A program made the position numbers and the translations under genes. Positions 8,971 through 18,051 of a DNA stretch of 47,745 bases are shown piece after piece. Source of the stretch: an uncultured bacterium (GTDB lineage: Bacteria > Cyanobacteriota > Vampirovibrionia > Gastranaerophilales > Gastranaerophilaceae); assembly GCA_902777385.1 (NCBI GenBank), contig CACYTP010000014.1:1-47745 (forward strand), given 5' to 3'. A model generated the notes under the pieces. The model saw nothing but the letters and a program-made list of their open reading frames with translations. It was not told the DNA's origin and did not search any database. The first letter of the stretch is position 1. Each line of letters opens with the position of its first letter.

Positions 8971-11900
8971 AAAGTTAGTTTAAATCAGACAATACAGTCA
9001 TCTAAGCAGCCTAATTTTAAAGGTCGTGAAATTGCAAAAGACGAATATGGCGAAAGGTATTACAAATGGAGTGCTCCGTTTGATCCGTCACGATTTGATT
9101 GTTATTTGGATGTATATCCTGTACAACCTGACAGAAACGGAGACTATTCCTCTAATGATTTTAAAAAGAGATACAAAGATATAAGAACCGGTAAAGACTC
9201 AATTCAACTAAATGCCGGTATAAACAATATTGATTTAGACTATATATTTGGCAGAGTTCAGGATGCACCTTTTGCGTACAGATACAGATTACAGCCTAAA
9301 GGCAATCCGTCTGCTCCTCCAATTTTTATGGTAGATGCCGGAGATGTAGTAGATAAACGCACATACGGCAATGGTGATTGGGAAAGCGTATATAATATTG
9401 TTGTTCCTACCTCAAGCATGGGTGGTAAAGCCGGTGCTGCAATACTTATTGGTGCAGATAATTTTGATGCCAGATATATGTACGACAAAAACGGTAATAT
9501 TGTACCAAATCCTGATGCAGAAAAGAATTTAAACACTTTCAAAAACTTTTCAAACCACATTGGCGGTTCTCTGGCAGGGGTACATCAAGCATTAAGAGAT
9601 GGACGACTTGATCCTTATTCAATAATATTTTATTTACCTCATACATCAGGTGACAAATTAAGTTCTGCCGGATATTGGCTTGAAAGCGGATTTCAGCTTT
9701 CAGCCGCAGGCGATACAATTGATAATTTTACAAAATTCCAAAATGAAATGTTTGCAAAAAGTAAAAAACTCGTAATGGATTCGGCTTTAACCAGTGAAGG
9801 CATGAGCGGTATCCATATTCAGAGTATATTACAACACGGAGCAGACGATGTATTTTTCGACTGGTTCAGAGCCAATTCGCTTAAAAATATGACAGCAAAA
9901 ATTGGTGCCTTTGGAACAAAAACTCAATATATTCGCCATAAATTAATCAATGCACCGGCAACTCCTGTTCAGGATGCAAACGGACATATAACATGGAAAA
10001 AGAATGTCAAGTATAACAAGCATAATCCTACTTATGTACAGGTTTACAACGTAGATCAGGCTTCTCCTGAGCAAGTTACAAATCCTAATTTAAAAATAGA
10101 CAAATACGGCAATCCTAACGGTTCAAATCCGATGAGATACGGAACTCATAATGACACTATTATGGCATACTGTTTCCCTATTAAATATGATACATATAAG
10201 GATAATGTTGACAGACTTAACGAATTGAACAAAAATCTCAGGCAGCAAAAGAAGCCTGTTATTCCTGTAGAATCATATATGGGAACAAGAATATTAACTA
10301 AATTTGAGGGCTTTGAATTTGAGAACAAAATTGAAGGCGGTTTCTATACATGGGATGCAAATGCCGATATCGCAAAATTTGATTATGCGGATACGGTAGA
10401 AGATTTGGAAGATGCAATGCACCTGCCGTTGAATGAAAGAAAAGCATATTTTCTGAATAAAGCACAAAAAAGAGCCGAAGTTCTTGATTATGCGGTTTCT
10501 TCTCTAAATTACTGGATTGGTAAAACCAATCAGGAATATAATCTTTATGTTGCACAAAATCTCAGAGGCATGGACATAAATAATGCGGCAGAGGCCGGCA
10601 AATTTATACAGGATAAAATTAAAAAGGGAATTTTGCCTGAAAAAATTAATCAGGAAAAAATTAACACAGAAATTATAGAAAACGTATTAAACGGAGACTA
10701 CTTATTACACGGAAAAGACTCTGTTGACAATTTCCACGACACAATTTTGGGCGGGTTAATGGCATATCCTCTTGAAAGCACAGAAGCAGGTAAAGATATT
10801 CTTGCACTGTTTTCAACTCCTTACATAACAAACAGAGCAACAAAACCTGAATATATCGGCAAATCAAGAATTGAGCTTTTAAAACACAGAAATCCTCATC
10901 TTACGGAACAATATGAAAATGTATACAACCTTACAACAAGAATGTATGCAGAAGAAATGTATGATTTTGCAAGAAAAGTTATAGATGATATCAATGCAGA
11001 TTTACCAAACAACTCAAAACTTAATCGTGACGGTGATACATCCGACTACGGAAAATATGTTATTCCTATTATTACGCAGGAAATTGCAAAATTTGCTGTT
11101 GTAAAAGGGTTATTCCCTGATGTTGACTACAAAATCAACAAAGAACGAGGCGGTATAACTTACGATTATGACGAAATGAAAAAGAAATCGCTTAAATCAC
11201 TTGGAATAAATCTTACAAATCAGGAAAACGAAGCGGAAGATTTGGTTCTTAAATTAAAAAGAGGAATTCGCAATATTTCTGAATCTGACAGAAAACACCT
11301 TGTAAAAGCAATCCACAAAATGATTGACGGAACAAATGTAAAAGATTTTGAAATGGCAGAAATGATAGTTGACAGAACAGGACTTGGAATGCAACTCAGA
11401 GTGGATGCCGCAAAAGATTTTTCTAATATGGACGGATTACGAAACGGTGCCGACAGATTTGACGATAACTGGAATCAAGTTATAAGGGTTTTGAATACAA
11501 TCGGTTCAAACGTAAGAAAAGTTAACCCAAATATATACATAGTTCCTGAAATTACAAACGAAGTTGATTTGTACAAACTTGGCGAAGGCGATATGTCAGA
11601 TCGTTTCAACTGGAAAAAAGGTGTATATGACGGTAAGTTTGAATATACAGACGATTTAATCATGAAATTAATCAGAGAAACTCAAATTGATGCCGTTGCA
11701 AACTACCAAAAATACTTTACCAATATTGGAGCTATATACGGTAAAAAAGGTGATGACGGTCAGGATTGGGGCGAAAATCAGGACGAAAGGATGTATAACA
11801 TATTCAGACAAGCTAAGTCCGAAGACCGTTATGACAGAAACAGAGATGGTGCAAATGATGCGGCAGAAGCATTTTTATTCTCTGTTCCTTATGATTCAAT

Positions 11901-13251
11901 AAACAAATCATATACCTTTGTTGCTAACCACGACAAGCCAAGAATTAACCACGTTTTATCATTGGATATGGGATTATTTTTCGCAAATCTGAACAACAAT
12001 TTATCCGGTCAGGAAAAAGAATACCGTCGCAGAGCGTACGAAGTATTAAATCCTGACAAAGATCCAAACAATACAAAAGCTGTTGATGATTACGATTTCT
12101 CTTATGTAAGTTCAATGGCAATAGCAAGAGGTGAATCCTTAAATCACGCATTTTACAATGCATTAAACGAGCTTTCAAACAAAAAAGATTCAAAAGGATA
12201 TGACCTGATTAATCCGGCACAAAAAGATGAAATATTATTCGGATTAAAGAAAGTAGTTGCAGATTTTGCAGCAGGAAAATATAAAGACATCTATTTTGAA
12301 CCTGACAACTTTGGAGTTGAGGAAGTAGATAAAGTTATCAGACTTATTGTAGATGAATATGCAGACAAGAATATGTCAAAACTTTCACCTGAAGCAAAAG
12401 AAGCATTATTTGATAAAGCTTTTGAAGTTATAATTGATACTGCATTAAACAATTCTTTGGGTATGGATAAATTTTTGGTAAATTCACCGGGTATCCCGAC
12501 AATATACGCCGGAGATGATACAGGTTCAACCGGTTTTGAAAGGTTGAAAAACAATTCTTTCACTAAAAACAGATCAGCAGTTCGTCACGATTATGTTGAC
12601 AAATACGACTTTATCAAGAAACGCAAAGAACAAAAAGAAGCTATTATGATGTTGCGTTCAAGACCTGCATTACACGCCCTTAACGACGGAGCAATGTTCT
12701 TGTTAAAACAGCAGGGCAGCAGAGAAGGAAGAAACGTTACAGGTATTTTAAGATATTCAACAGACGGAAGTGCCGTAATATCCTTACTCAATACTGCAGG
12801 AATAAGCCACGATTACAGACGTAAGACAGATCCGTACAACAACAGAACAACTATCAACGACAACAAAATTGATTTAAGTTACGATGGCAGAGATGGTTTT
12901 ATCGGACTACATGGCGGACTGGAACAGGGTATGGTATTCGTGAACGCTTTTGATCCTAATGATACATATAGAGTTTTCTACGGCGGTGAAGACAATTATT
13001 ATCTGGCAAAAGATAAAAATTGTACACAACCGATTGTATTAACCGATAACACGCTAACTTTATATCACGCATCACCTGAACTACAGAATTTAGATAAGGA
13101 ATTTCAGGAAAGAGTAGCTAATGCCAAGAAAACTAACACCTCTTTCTGTGGGAAAGCTTATGTTAATCAGGTATACAATGTAGCACCCGTAAACTACAAA
13201 AAATCAGAAGAAGTAAAAACCGGTGCAAAACTTGAAATTGTAAGTAAATAA
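8968..13251 (+). CDS. Giant alpha-amylase-superfamily (GH13-like) enzyme
   Basis: A 1427-residue protein, two to three times the usual GH13 length. The conserved regions of the alpha-amylase barrel appear in order: region I, VMDSALTSEG with D271 (the usual NH is replaced by SE); region II, LRVDAAKD with R811 and nucleophile D813; region III, IVPEITNE with acid/base E861; region IV, VANHDKPR with D989; then GIPTIYAGDD near the end of the barrel. About 540 residues separate regions I and II, where roughly 70-100 is common, so a large insertion of unknown function sits inside the barrel. There is no signal peptide; the N-terminus contains QPNFKG. All three catalytic acids are present, so alpha-glucan hydrolysis or transfer is plausible, but the substrate is unknown. 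The next gene follows after 21 bases. Confidence 0.78.
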   Translation: MKVSLNQTIQSSKQPNFKGREIAKDEYGERYYKWSAPFDPSRFDCYLDVYPVQPDRNGDYSSNDFKKRYKDIRTGKDSIQLNAGINNIDLDYIFGRVQDAPFAYRYRLQPKGNPSAPPIFMVDAGDVVDKRTYGNGDWESVYNIVVPTSSMGGKAGAAILIGADNFDARYMYDKNGNIVPNPDAEKNLNTFKNFSNHIGGSLAGVHQALRDGRLDPYSIIFYLPHTSGDKLSSAGYWLESGFQLSAAGDTIDNFTKFQNEMFAKSKKLVMDSALTSEGMSGIHIQSILQHGADDVFFDWFRANSLKNMTAKIGAFGTKTQYIRHKLINAPATPVQDANGHITWKKNVKYNKHNPTYVQVYNVDQASPEQVTNPNLKIDKYGNPNGSNPMRYGTHNDTIMAYCFPIKYDTYKDNVDRLNELNKNLRQQKKPVIPVESYMGTRILTKFEGFEFENKIEGGFYTWDANADIAKFDYADTVEDLEDAMHLPLNERKAYFLNKAQKRAEVLDYAVSSLNYWIGKTNQEYNLYVAQNLRGMDINNAAEAGKFIQDKIKKGILPEKINQEKINTEIIENVLNGDYLLHGKDSVDNFHDTILGGLMAYPLESTEAGKDILALFSTPYITNRATKPEYIGKSRIELLKHRNPHLTEQYENVYNLTTRMYAEEMYDFARKVIDDINADLPNNSKLNRDGDTSDYGKYVIPIITQEIAKFAVVKGLFPDVDYKINKERGGITYDYDEMKKKSLKSLGINLTNQENEAEDLVLKLKRGIRNISESDRKHLVKAIHKMIDGTNVKDFEMAEMIVDRTGLGMQLRVDAAKDFSNMDGLRNGADRFDDNWNQVIRVLNTIGSNVRKVNPNIYIVPEITNEVDLYKLGEGDMSDRFNWKKGVYDGKFEYTDDLIMKLIRETQIDAVANYQKYFTNIGAIYGKKGDDGQDWGENQDERMYNIFRQAKSEDRYDRNRDGANDAAEAFLFSVPYDSINKSYTFVANHDKPRINHVLSLDMGLFFANLNNNLSGQEKEYRRRAYEVLNPDKDPNNTKAVDDYDFSYVSSMAIARGESLNHAFYNALNELSNKKDSKGYDLINPAQKDEILFGLKKVVADFAAGKYKDIYFEPDNFGVEEVDKVIRLIVDEYADKNMSKLSPEAKEALFDKAFEVIIDTALNNSLGMDKFLVNSPGIPTIYAGDDTGSTGFERLKNNSFTKNRSAVRHDYVDKYDFIKKRKEQKEAIMMLRSRPALHALNDGAMFLLKQQGSREGRNVTGILRYSTDGSAVISLLNTAGISHDYRRKTDPYNNRTTINDNKIDLSYDGRDGFIGLHGGLEQGMVFVNAFDPNDTYRVFYGGEDNYYLAKDKNCTQPIVLTDNTLTLYHASPELQNLDKEFQERVANAKKTNTSFCGKAYVNQVYNVAPVNYKKSEEVKTGAKLEIVSK

Positions 13252-13272
13252 GTTGTTTGAAAGGATATTAAT

Positions 13273-13605
13273 ATGGAAGTAAGACTATGGGATACTCCGG
13301 TTATTGAAACTAACATGAAAGAGTATGCAAGAGTTATGAACGAAACAGCCAAGAGAAGTGAACCATACGCTTTGGAATTATACACTGATGTTTGGGGCAA
13401 TGTTTCGCCAAAAGACGCTTACTTCTTAACGAAAGAGGCTTACGGCGGAGTTGATATTTTTGATAAACAAACAGGCGAAAGAACTAAAGAGGGATTGGAA
13501 TTATTCAAAAAATCACTGACAAAGATGTTCGGACAAGAAAAAGATATAACCAAAATTACGGTTCGTGAATACATAAAACAAACAGTTAAAATGTTTAGAC
13601 TGTAA
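13273..13605 (+). CDS. Hypothetical 110-residue protein
   Basis: Not recognised. A soluble, mixed-charge protein with the segment ELYTDVWGNVSPKDAYFLTKEAYGG and a Lys-rich C-terminal helix region. There is no signal peptide or membrane segment. GAAAGGA precedes the ATG, and the gap of 21 bases from the GH13-like gene suggests co-transcription. Its job may be linked to that enzyme, but nothing in the sequence proves this. Confidence 0.75.
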   Translation: MEVRLWDTPVIETNMKEYARVMNETAKRSEPYALELYTDVWGNVSPKDAYFLTKEAYGGVDIFDKQTGERTKEGLELFKKSLTKMFGQEKDITKITVREYIKQTVKMFRL

Positions 13606-13669
13606 AACGGAAATGAACTTCTTTACAAAAATTAATTTAATTGATTTAACAGAGCAATTTTAAAAATCA

Positions 13670-13704
13670 GCACACTTTATATTTCTGTAAAAAAGGTAGT
13701 GTGC
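13670..13704 (+). promoter_or_regulatory. Hairpin enclosing the ribosome binding site of the 13706 gene
   Basis: GCACACT (13670-13676) pairs perfectly with AGTGTGC (13698-13704), which ends one base before the ATG. The AAAAGG ribosome binding site lies in the loop. Such a hairpin could gate translation, or could simply be a leftover of a promoter or operator. Confidence 0.45.
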
Positions 13705-13705
13705 A

Positions 13706-15343
13706 ATGACAAAAATTATTAATTCAGGTACATGCGACAAAATGACAGCAGAGGCAGTTGAACATTCAAAAAAAGCTGCACAAAATGTCCAAACAAAATT
13801 CTTTGGGGTCAAAAGTAAAGCCCCTATAACAGAAGATACCCCTGAATTTTCTTATGTAATTACAAAAAGTTTTTGGAATAAATTACTTCCAAAATCTATG
13901 CAAAAATATACAAAAACGAAATTATCAACTGACAAAACCCGAAAAATTGAAGAATCTGTTTTCAAAGTTAAAATACGAATTGAACATACCCTATGGAATG
14001 AAAATAACCAAATAACCTACCATGAAACTTATAATCCGAAAACAAAAATAAAACAAACCAAAGAAGCTACTAAAAACGGTTACAATCTAAAAACTTACGA
14101 AAATGGCATCCTGAGATATGAAGAATGTGATGGGACTTGGGGCAGAAAACTTAAACAAGGAGAGTTTCATCCGTATCAATATCTTTTGCATGTGGATGAA
14201 CCACAAAAAATAAGAGCTCACATTACATACGACGCTGAAGGTAAACGCACGGGAACAGAGATGTATGCAAAATACAAAGATGAAAACGGTATTGAGCGGC
14301 AATATTTAAAATACAAAGCTGCAAACATGAATATGACGGAATTTAATCCTGACGGAACATTGAAAAGTCATATTAAATATACAAAAAAATTAGACGAATA
14401 CAAATCTTACGAAAAAAATCCATACTGGGAAACCTATACCCAAACTGATGCTAACGGTAAGGTAATAGGCAAAATTGAATATAACTGCGGAAGCCTTTGG
14501 CGAAAACAACGAACTATTCCGACTGAAAACGGTTATATTAAGGAAATGAGCGACTATATACAATTAAAAGCTCATTGCAGAAAAGTAGTTAACAATGACG
14601 GCTCATTTGTAGAAACAATGAAGTATTATCAAGAACGCATCGGTGGCAAAATAACAGATATTAGAACAAGAGCCAAAGATGGAAGTGAAACTTACCGGAT
14701 ATTACACGGAAATATTGAAACAGATTTTTACCAATATGACAAAAATGGAAATTTAATTTATGAAAGAATATATAGTCTGAGCAAAAAAGAAACTGTTGAA
14801 AGACATTTTTCTTTCGGAAATATCGTTGGTGGAATTAAAGGTCCGATACTTGAACAAGTAAAAGTTACAAAAAACATCAATGGCAAAGATGAAACAAGAT
14901 ATTATAACGGAAAATATCAGAGAATAAATCCTGACGGTACAAAATACAGATACTCATCCGAACAGGAACGTGCCGCAGAATGGTACAAACAGGAAAAGGA
15001 AGCTGATTACAAAACAAATGACAATAATAATTCATCAAGAACAGAAAGAACTCGTACAACTACAGCAGGTGCAAAAGAAACCAGAGATGAATTTATTATC
15101 AGAATTCGTGACTTTCTGTCTTCTCGTGGCAAAAAGATTTTAAATGAAAGAGATTTAAGAAATCTTGCTAAAGTTATGGGTGTTGAAAAACCGGAACTGC
15201 TAACAAAATTTGGAGATAAAAACAATGCAGAAGCCAAAAATTTGTACCGCAGATTATGTATAAAATATCATCCTGACACAAACAACGGAGAGCCGGTTAA
15301 ACAGAACCTGTTCATTATCGTGCAAAACCTAAGAACAATATAA
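13706..15343 (+). CDS. Repeat protein with C-terminal J-domain
   Basis: A 545-residue protein. Residues about 90-420 are Tyr/Lys/Asn-rich units such as Y-x-x-D/N-G-x-L/V, similar to YwqK/RHS-like beta repeats and to the protein at 323-1081. Residues about 480-545 form a J-domain-like tail: a helix with KNLYRRLCIKYHPD, the diagnostic HPD at 522-524, and a short last helix ending the protein. J-domains stimulate the ATPase of DnaK-type Hsp70 chaperones, so the repeat part may be a client or targeting module. There is no Gly/Phe linker or zinc domain, so it is not DnaJ itself. The N-terminus carries KFFG at 31-34. Function is otherwise unknown. Confidence 0.72.
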   Translation: MTKIINSGTCDKMTAEAVEHSKKAAQNVQTKFFGVKSKAPITEDTPEFSYVITKSFWNKLLPKSMQKYTKTKLSTDKTRKIEESVFKVKIRIEHTLWNENNQITYHETYNPKTKIKQTKEATKNGYNLKTYENGILRYEECDGTWGRKLKQGEFHPYQYLLHVDEPQKIRAHITYDAEGKRTGTEMYAKYKDENGIERQYLKYKAANMNMTEFNPDGTLKSHIKYTKKLDEYKSYEKNPYWETYTQTDANGKVIGKIEYNCGSLWRKQRTIPTENGYIKEMSDYIQLKAHCRKVVNNDGSFVETMKYYQERIGGKITDIRTRAKDGSETYRILHGNIETDFYQYDKNGNLIYERIYSLSKKETVERHFSFGNIVGGIKGPILEQVKVTKNINGKDETRYYNGKYQRINPDGTKYRYSSEQERAAEWYKQEKEADYKTNDNNNSSRTERTRTTTAGAKETRDEFIIRIRDFLSSRGKKILNERDLRNLAKVMGVEKPELLTKFGDKNNAEAKNLYRRLCIKYHPDTNNGEPVKQNLFIIVQNLRTI

Positions 15344-15362
15344 TTAAGAAAGGACAACTCTT

Positions 15363-15752
15363 ATGGCAATACGAAAAATACCTGTTATGACACCTTTTCA
15401 GAGAACAATTAAATACAAATTACCATTTAGCAGAAGAACAATAGAAATACCTGAAAACCAACGTAATCGTTCAATAGCACTTGCCTGCATATCTACACTT
15501 GAAGCAGGGGCAGGTATGGTATTTACACTCGGCGGAATAGCAACAAAAGAGCCGGTATTTACAGGTGTCGGACTTGCGATATTGGGTAAAGTTGCAGGAA
15601 CTATTACTATGGTAAAAGGTCATTTGTGGGACTTTGCAGGTAATTTCGCAAAAAACAATGAAATAATGAAAAATATTACTAAGAACTTGGCAAAACTAAA
15701 AGATGAGAAATTACTTGAATCAATAAACTCAAACGAAATTCAAAAAGTGTAA
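15363..15752 (+). CDS. Small membrane protein, function unknown
   Basis: A 129-residue protein with two adjacent Gly/Ala-rich hydrophobic segments near residues 38-58 and 62-82, a basic N-terminal 35 residues and a charged helical C-terminus. AAAGGA precedes ATG, and it starts 19 bases after the J-domain gene, so the two are probably in one operon. It could anchor or accompany that protein at the membrane; this is inference. Confidence 0.72.
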   Translation: MAIRKIPVMTPFQRTIKYKLPFSRRTIEIPENQRNRSIALACISTLEAGAGMVFTLGGIATKEPVFTGVGLAILGKVAGTITMVKGHLWDFAGNFAKNNEIMKNITKNLAKLKDEKLLESINSNEIQKV

Positions 15753-15767
15753 TACTATTTAGTAAAA

Positions 15768-15986
15768 TTACATATATGACTTTATTCTTATAAACTTTAA
15801 CTCATAACCGAGTAATTCACCGATTAGTTTTGCTTCTTCATATTTGAGTGTATTTCGCATAAGTTTTTGCGAAATATTTGACTGCGAATAGTGCTTACCG
15901 GTCTTTTCCGAAACCATTTCCGCAAGTTTTGTTATTGAAACATCATTTTCTGCAAGTAATGTCTTGATGTCTGTTCTTACACTCAT
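15768..15986 (-). CDS. Small helix-turn-helix regulator (XRE-like)
   Basis: A 72-residue protein. I start it at ATG 15986, which has AGAGGA immediately upstream; the longer frame to 16127 runs through the regulatory region and has a poor leader. The sequence DIKTLLAENDVSITKLAEMVSEKTGKHYSQSNISQKL fits a lambda-repressor-like HTH, and the rest is LKYEEAKLIGELLGYEL. It is divergent from a pilin-like gene whose transcription start is covered by a 38-bp perfect palindrome, the obvious candidate operator. A TATAAT on this strand (16010-16005) may be its own promoter. Confidence 0.8.
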   Translation of the reverse strand: MSVRTDIKTLLAENDVSITKLAEMVSEKTGKHYSQSNISQKLMRNTLKYEEAKLIGELLGYELKFIRIKSYM

Positions 15987-16010
15987 AATCAGTCCTCTTT
16001 CATAATTATA

Positions 16011-16039
16011 TTGACATACTTGTAGCAATATGGTAAAAT
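16011..16039 (+). promoter_or_regulatory. Strong sigma-70 promoter of the pilin-like gene
   Basis: A perfect TTGACA (16011-16016), exactly 17 bases, then TAAAAT (16034-16039). The expected start point falls inside the palindrome just downstream. Confidence 0.75.
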
Positions 16040-16040
16040 G

Positions 16041-16078
16041 TATTATTATATAGGAATAATTATTCCTATATAATAATA
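16041..16078. promoter_or_regulatory. Perfect 38-bp palindrome, likely operator
   Basis: The left half, TATTATTATATAGGAATAA (16041-16059), is the exact reverse complement of 16060-16078. The core is GGAATAATTATTCC. It begins one base after the -10 box, so a bound dimer would block initiation. The divergent HTH gene is the natural candidate binder. Confidence 0.7.
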
Positions 16079-16119
16079 ATAAATGTAACGAGAATTTACA
16101 TTGATGAGGTAACTTATTC

Positions 16120-16812
16120 ATGAGCAAAGAAGATTTTACTGCATTTACTCTGGCTGAGGTATTGATTACTTTAGGTATTATTGGTGTCGTTGCCGCTATG
16201 ACACTACCTACATTAATTCAAAAACAGAACGACAGGGCAAATATTACAAGATTAAAAAAGGTATATTCTTCACTTTCTCAAGCCTATCTGATGGTAAAAG
16301 AAGAACATGGTTCAAGTGAAATCTGGGATATTAGAGATGGCAACCAAGCAAGCACAAGAACTATTTTTTCATACTTCGAACCTTATTTCAGAATTGTAAA
16401 AAAATGTGATAATGTAGCAGGATGCTGGTCAGATTCTACGAAATCACTATCCGGACAAGCAGCACATTGGTCAGGAGTAAATTATCTAGGGTACGGATAT
16501 TATGGTTTCATACTGGAAGACGGAACATATATGTCACTAGATTTGTGTGGGCAACAACTTGCTTATTTCGGCTTACCCTATAATTCTAATGAAATGAATA
16601 CCCAGCTTGTCCTGTTTTTTGTAGATGTTAACGGGAATAAAAATCCAAACACGTTAGGAAAAGATGTTTTTGGATTTGCCGTTGGGAAAGAAAAAATCAT
16701 ACCTTTTGGTGCAGGTAATAACTCAGCTAACTGCAATCGCAGTGTTAATAATACCTTAGCAGGTTATGATTGTGCTTACAAAGTTCTAATAGAAGATAAA
16801 ATAAGTTATTAA
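16120..16812 (+). CDS. Type IV pilin-like / type II pseudopilin-like protein
   Basis: A 230-residue protein with a class III signal: a short leader ending in A then FTLAEVLITLGIIGVV, the hydrophobic N-terminal helix cleaved by prepilin peptidase. The residue before F is Ala rather than the usual Gly, as in the second pilin of this window. The C-terminal domain contains several Cys (for example CDNVAGC and CNRS) that may form disulfides, and PNTLGKDVFGF, a pattern common in these minor pilins. It likely acts at the inner membrane or on the surface in a type IV pilus or secretion system whose other parts are not here. Confidence 0.85.
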   Translation: MSKEDFTAFTLAEVLITLGIIGVVAAMTLPTLIQKQNDRANITRLKKVYSSLSQAYLMVKEEHGSSEIWDIRDGNQASTRTIFSYFEPYFRIVKKCDNVAGCWSDSTKSLSGQAAHWSGVNYLGYGYYGFILEDGTYMSLDLCGQQLAYFGLPYNSNEMNTQLVLFFVDVNGNKNPNTLGKDVFGFAVGKEKIIPFGAGNNSANCNRSVNNTLAGYDCAYKVLIEDKISY

Positions 16813-16872
16813 ATTTGTGCACGATATTATGCTATATAAAAACTATTAACACATAAAACAAAAGTCTTTTTG

Positions 16873-17055
16873 TCATGCTGAACTTGTTTCAGCATCTGAC
16901 CCATGGTAAAATCTGATTGTGGTCTACACTAAACAATAATAAGAGAAATGAATCCTGATTTTAAGGATTTAAGTATCGATGTCAGTTTAGAACCGGAAAC
17001 GAAAGAAATTACATAACTCCACGGCAGCCAGATTCCGAAACAAGTTCGGAATGAC
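16873..17055. repeat. MITE-like element with inverted hairpin ends
   Basis: The left end holds ATGCTGAA with TTTCAGCAT; the right end holds ATTCCGAA with TTCGGAAT. Read on the opposite strand, the right end (GTCATTCCGAACTTGTTTC) closely matches the left end (GTCATGCTGAACTTGTTTC), so about 180 bp is bounded by imperfect inverted repeats. No coding frame lies inside. It fits a non-autonomous mobile or dispersed repeat. Confidence 0.6.
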
Positions 17056-17105
17056 ATATTAACATAGTACAGGAAACTGTTAAATTTTAGTTTTATAATA
17101 AATAA

Positions 17106-17141
17106 AAAATCACCCGTTTAGAAATCTAAACGAGTGATTTT
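17106..17141. terminator. Bidirectional terminator (tsf and pilin-like gene)
   Basis: AAAATCAC and CGTTTAGA pair with TCTAAACG and GTGATTTT, with one mismatch. A and T runs flank both sides. Confidence 0.8.
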
Positions 17142-17159
17142 ATTATATCTTTAGGGTAA

Positions 17160-18023
17160 TTAACCGCCAATTTGGCTCATAACTTCTTCTGCGAAGTTAT
17201 CTTGTCTTTTTTCCAAACCTTCACCAAGCATATATCTTGTGAAAGCTGTGATTGACAATTTACCTTCGATTAACTGACCAACAGTTACATCAGGATTTTT
17301 GATGAACGGTTGTTCTAGTAAGCATTTACCTGCCATTAATTTGTTAACACGACCTTCAACAATCTTAGCTCTGATAGCTTCAGGTTTCTTCAACAAGTCT
17401 TCTTTACCCATTTCAATTTCAGTTTCATGGTCAATAACTGACTGAGGAATTTCATTTCTTGAAATGAATTCAGGAGCACTTGATGCAATGTGTAAACAAA
17501 TATCATTCATCAATTCTGCATCCTTCTTATCTGTTTGAAGAAGAACACCGATTTTACCGTTGTGAATGTATGTTGCAGTATTACCTTCATAACGAACAAA
17601 TCTTCTGAAAGTAATTTTTTCGCCAATTGAAGCAATTTTTTCTTTGATAATATCAGCAACAACTTTACCGCATTTAGGGCAAGTAGAATTTAAGAAAGCA
17701 TCAACATCGGCAGGATTACCCTTTGCAACACCTTCAGCCAAGCAGTTAGCTAATTCTTTGAATTCTTCATTCTTTGCTACGAAGTCAGTTTCACAGTTAA
17801 CTTCAACCAAAGCACCGCAATCATCCAAAATAGCTGATGCTACAAGACCTTCAGCAGCAATTCTGCTCATTTTCTTGTCAGCAGAAGCTATACCTTTTTG
17901 ACGAAGAACTTCCATAGCTTTTTCCATATCACCGTCAGTTTCAACTAATGCTTTTTTAGCATCCATCATGCCTGCACCGGTTTTATCACGAAGTTCTTTT
18001 ACCATTTGTGCTGTAATATTCAT
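17160..18023 (-). CDS. tsf: Elongation factor Ts
   Basis: EF-Ts exchanges GDP for GTP on EF-Tu during translation. The 287 residues include the N-terminal UBA-like part MNITAQMVKELRDKTGAGMMDAKKAL, then NCETDFVAKNEEF and the second dimer-like region. It is co-oriented just downstream of rpsB, the classic rpsB-tsf order, with a 135-base gap. AAGGAG precedes ATG 18023. CPKCGK near residue 115 is an unusual pair of cysteines in the core domain. Confidence 0.96.
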   Translation of the reverse strand: MNITAQMVKELRDKTGAGMMDAKKALVETDGDMEKAMEVLRQKGIASADKKMSRIAAEGLVASAILDDCGALVEVNCETDFVAKNEEFKELANCLAEGVAKGNPADVDAFLNSTCPKCGKVVADIIKEKIASIGEKITFRRFVRYEGNTATYIHNGKIGVLLQTDKKDAELMNDICLHIASSAPEFISRNEIPQSVIDHETEIEMGKEDLLKKPEAIRAKIVEGRVNKLMAGKCLLEQPFIKNPDVTVGQLIEGKLSITAFTRYMLGEGLEKRQDNFAEEVMSQIGG

Positions 18024-18051
18024 CTGAATTTTCTCCTTATTTATTTTTAAA

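Noticed and set aside
15987-16127. Longer 119-residue version of the HTH protein
   Set aside because: The extension reads through the palindrome and promoter, is hydrophobic and unlike a regulator, and ATG 15986 has AGAGGA.
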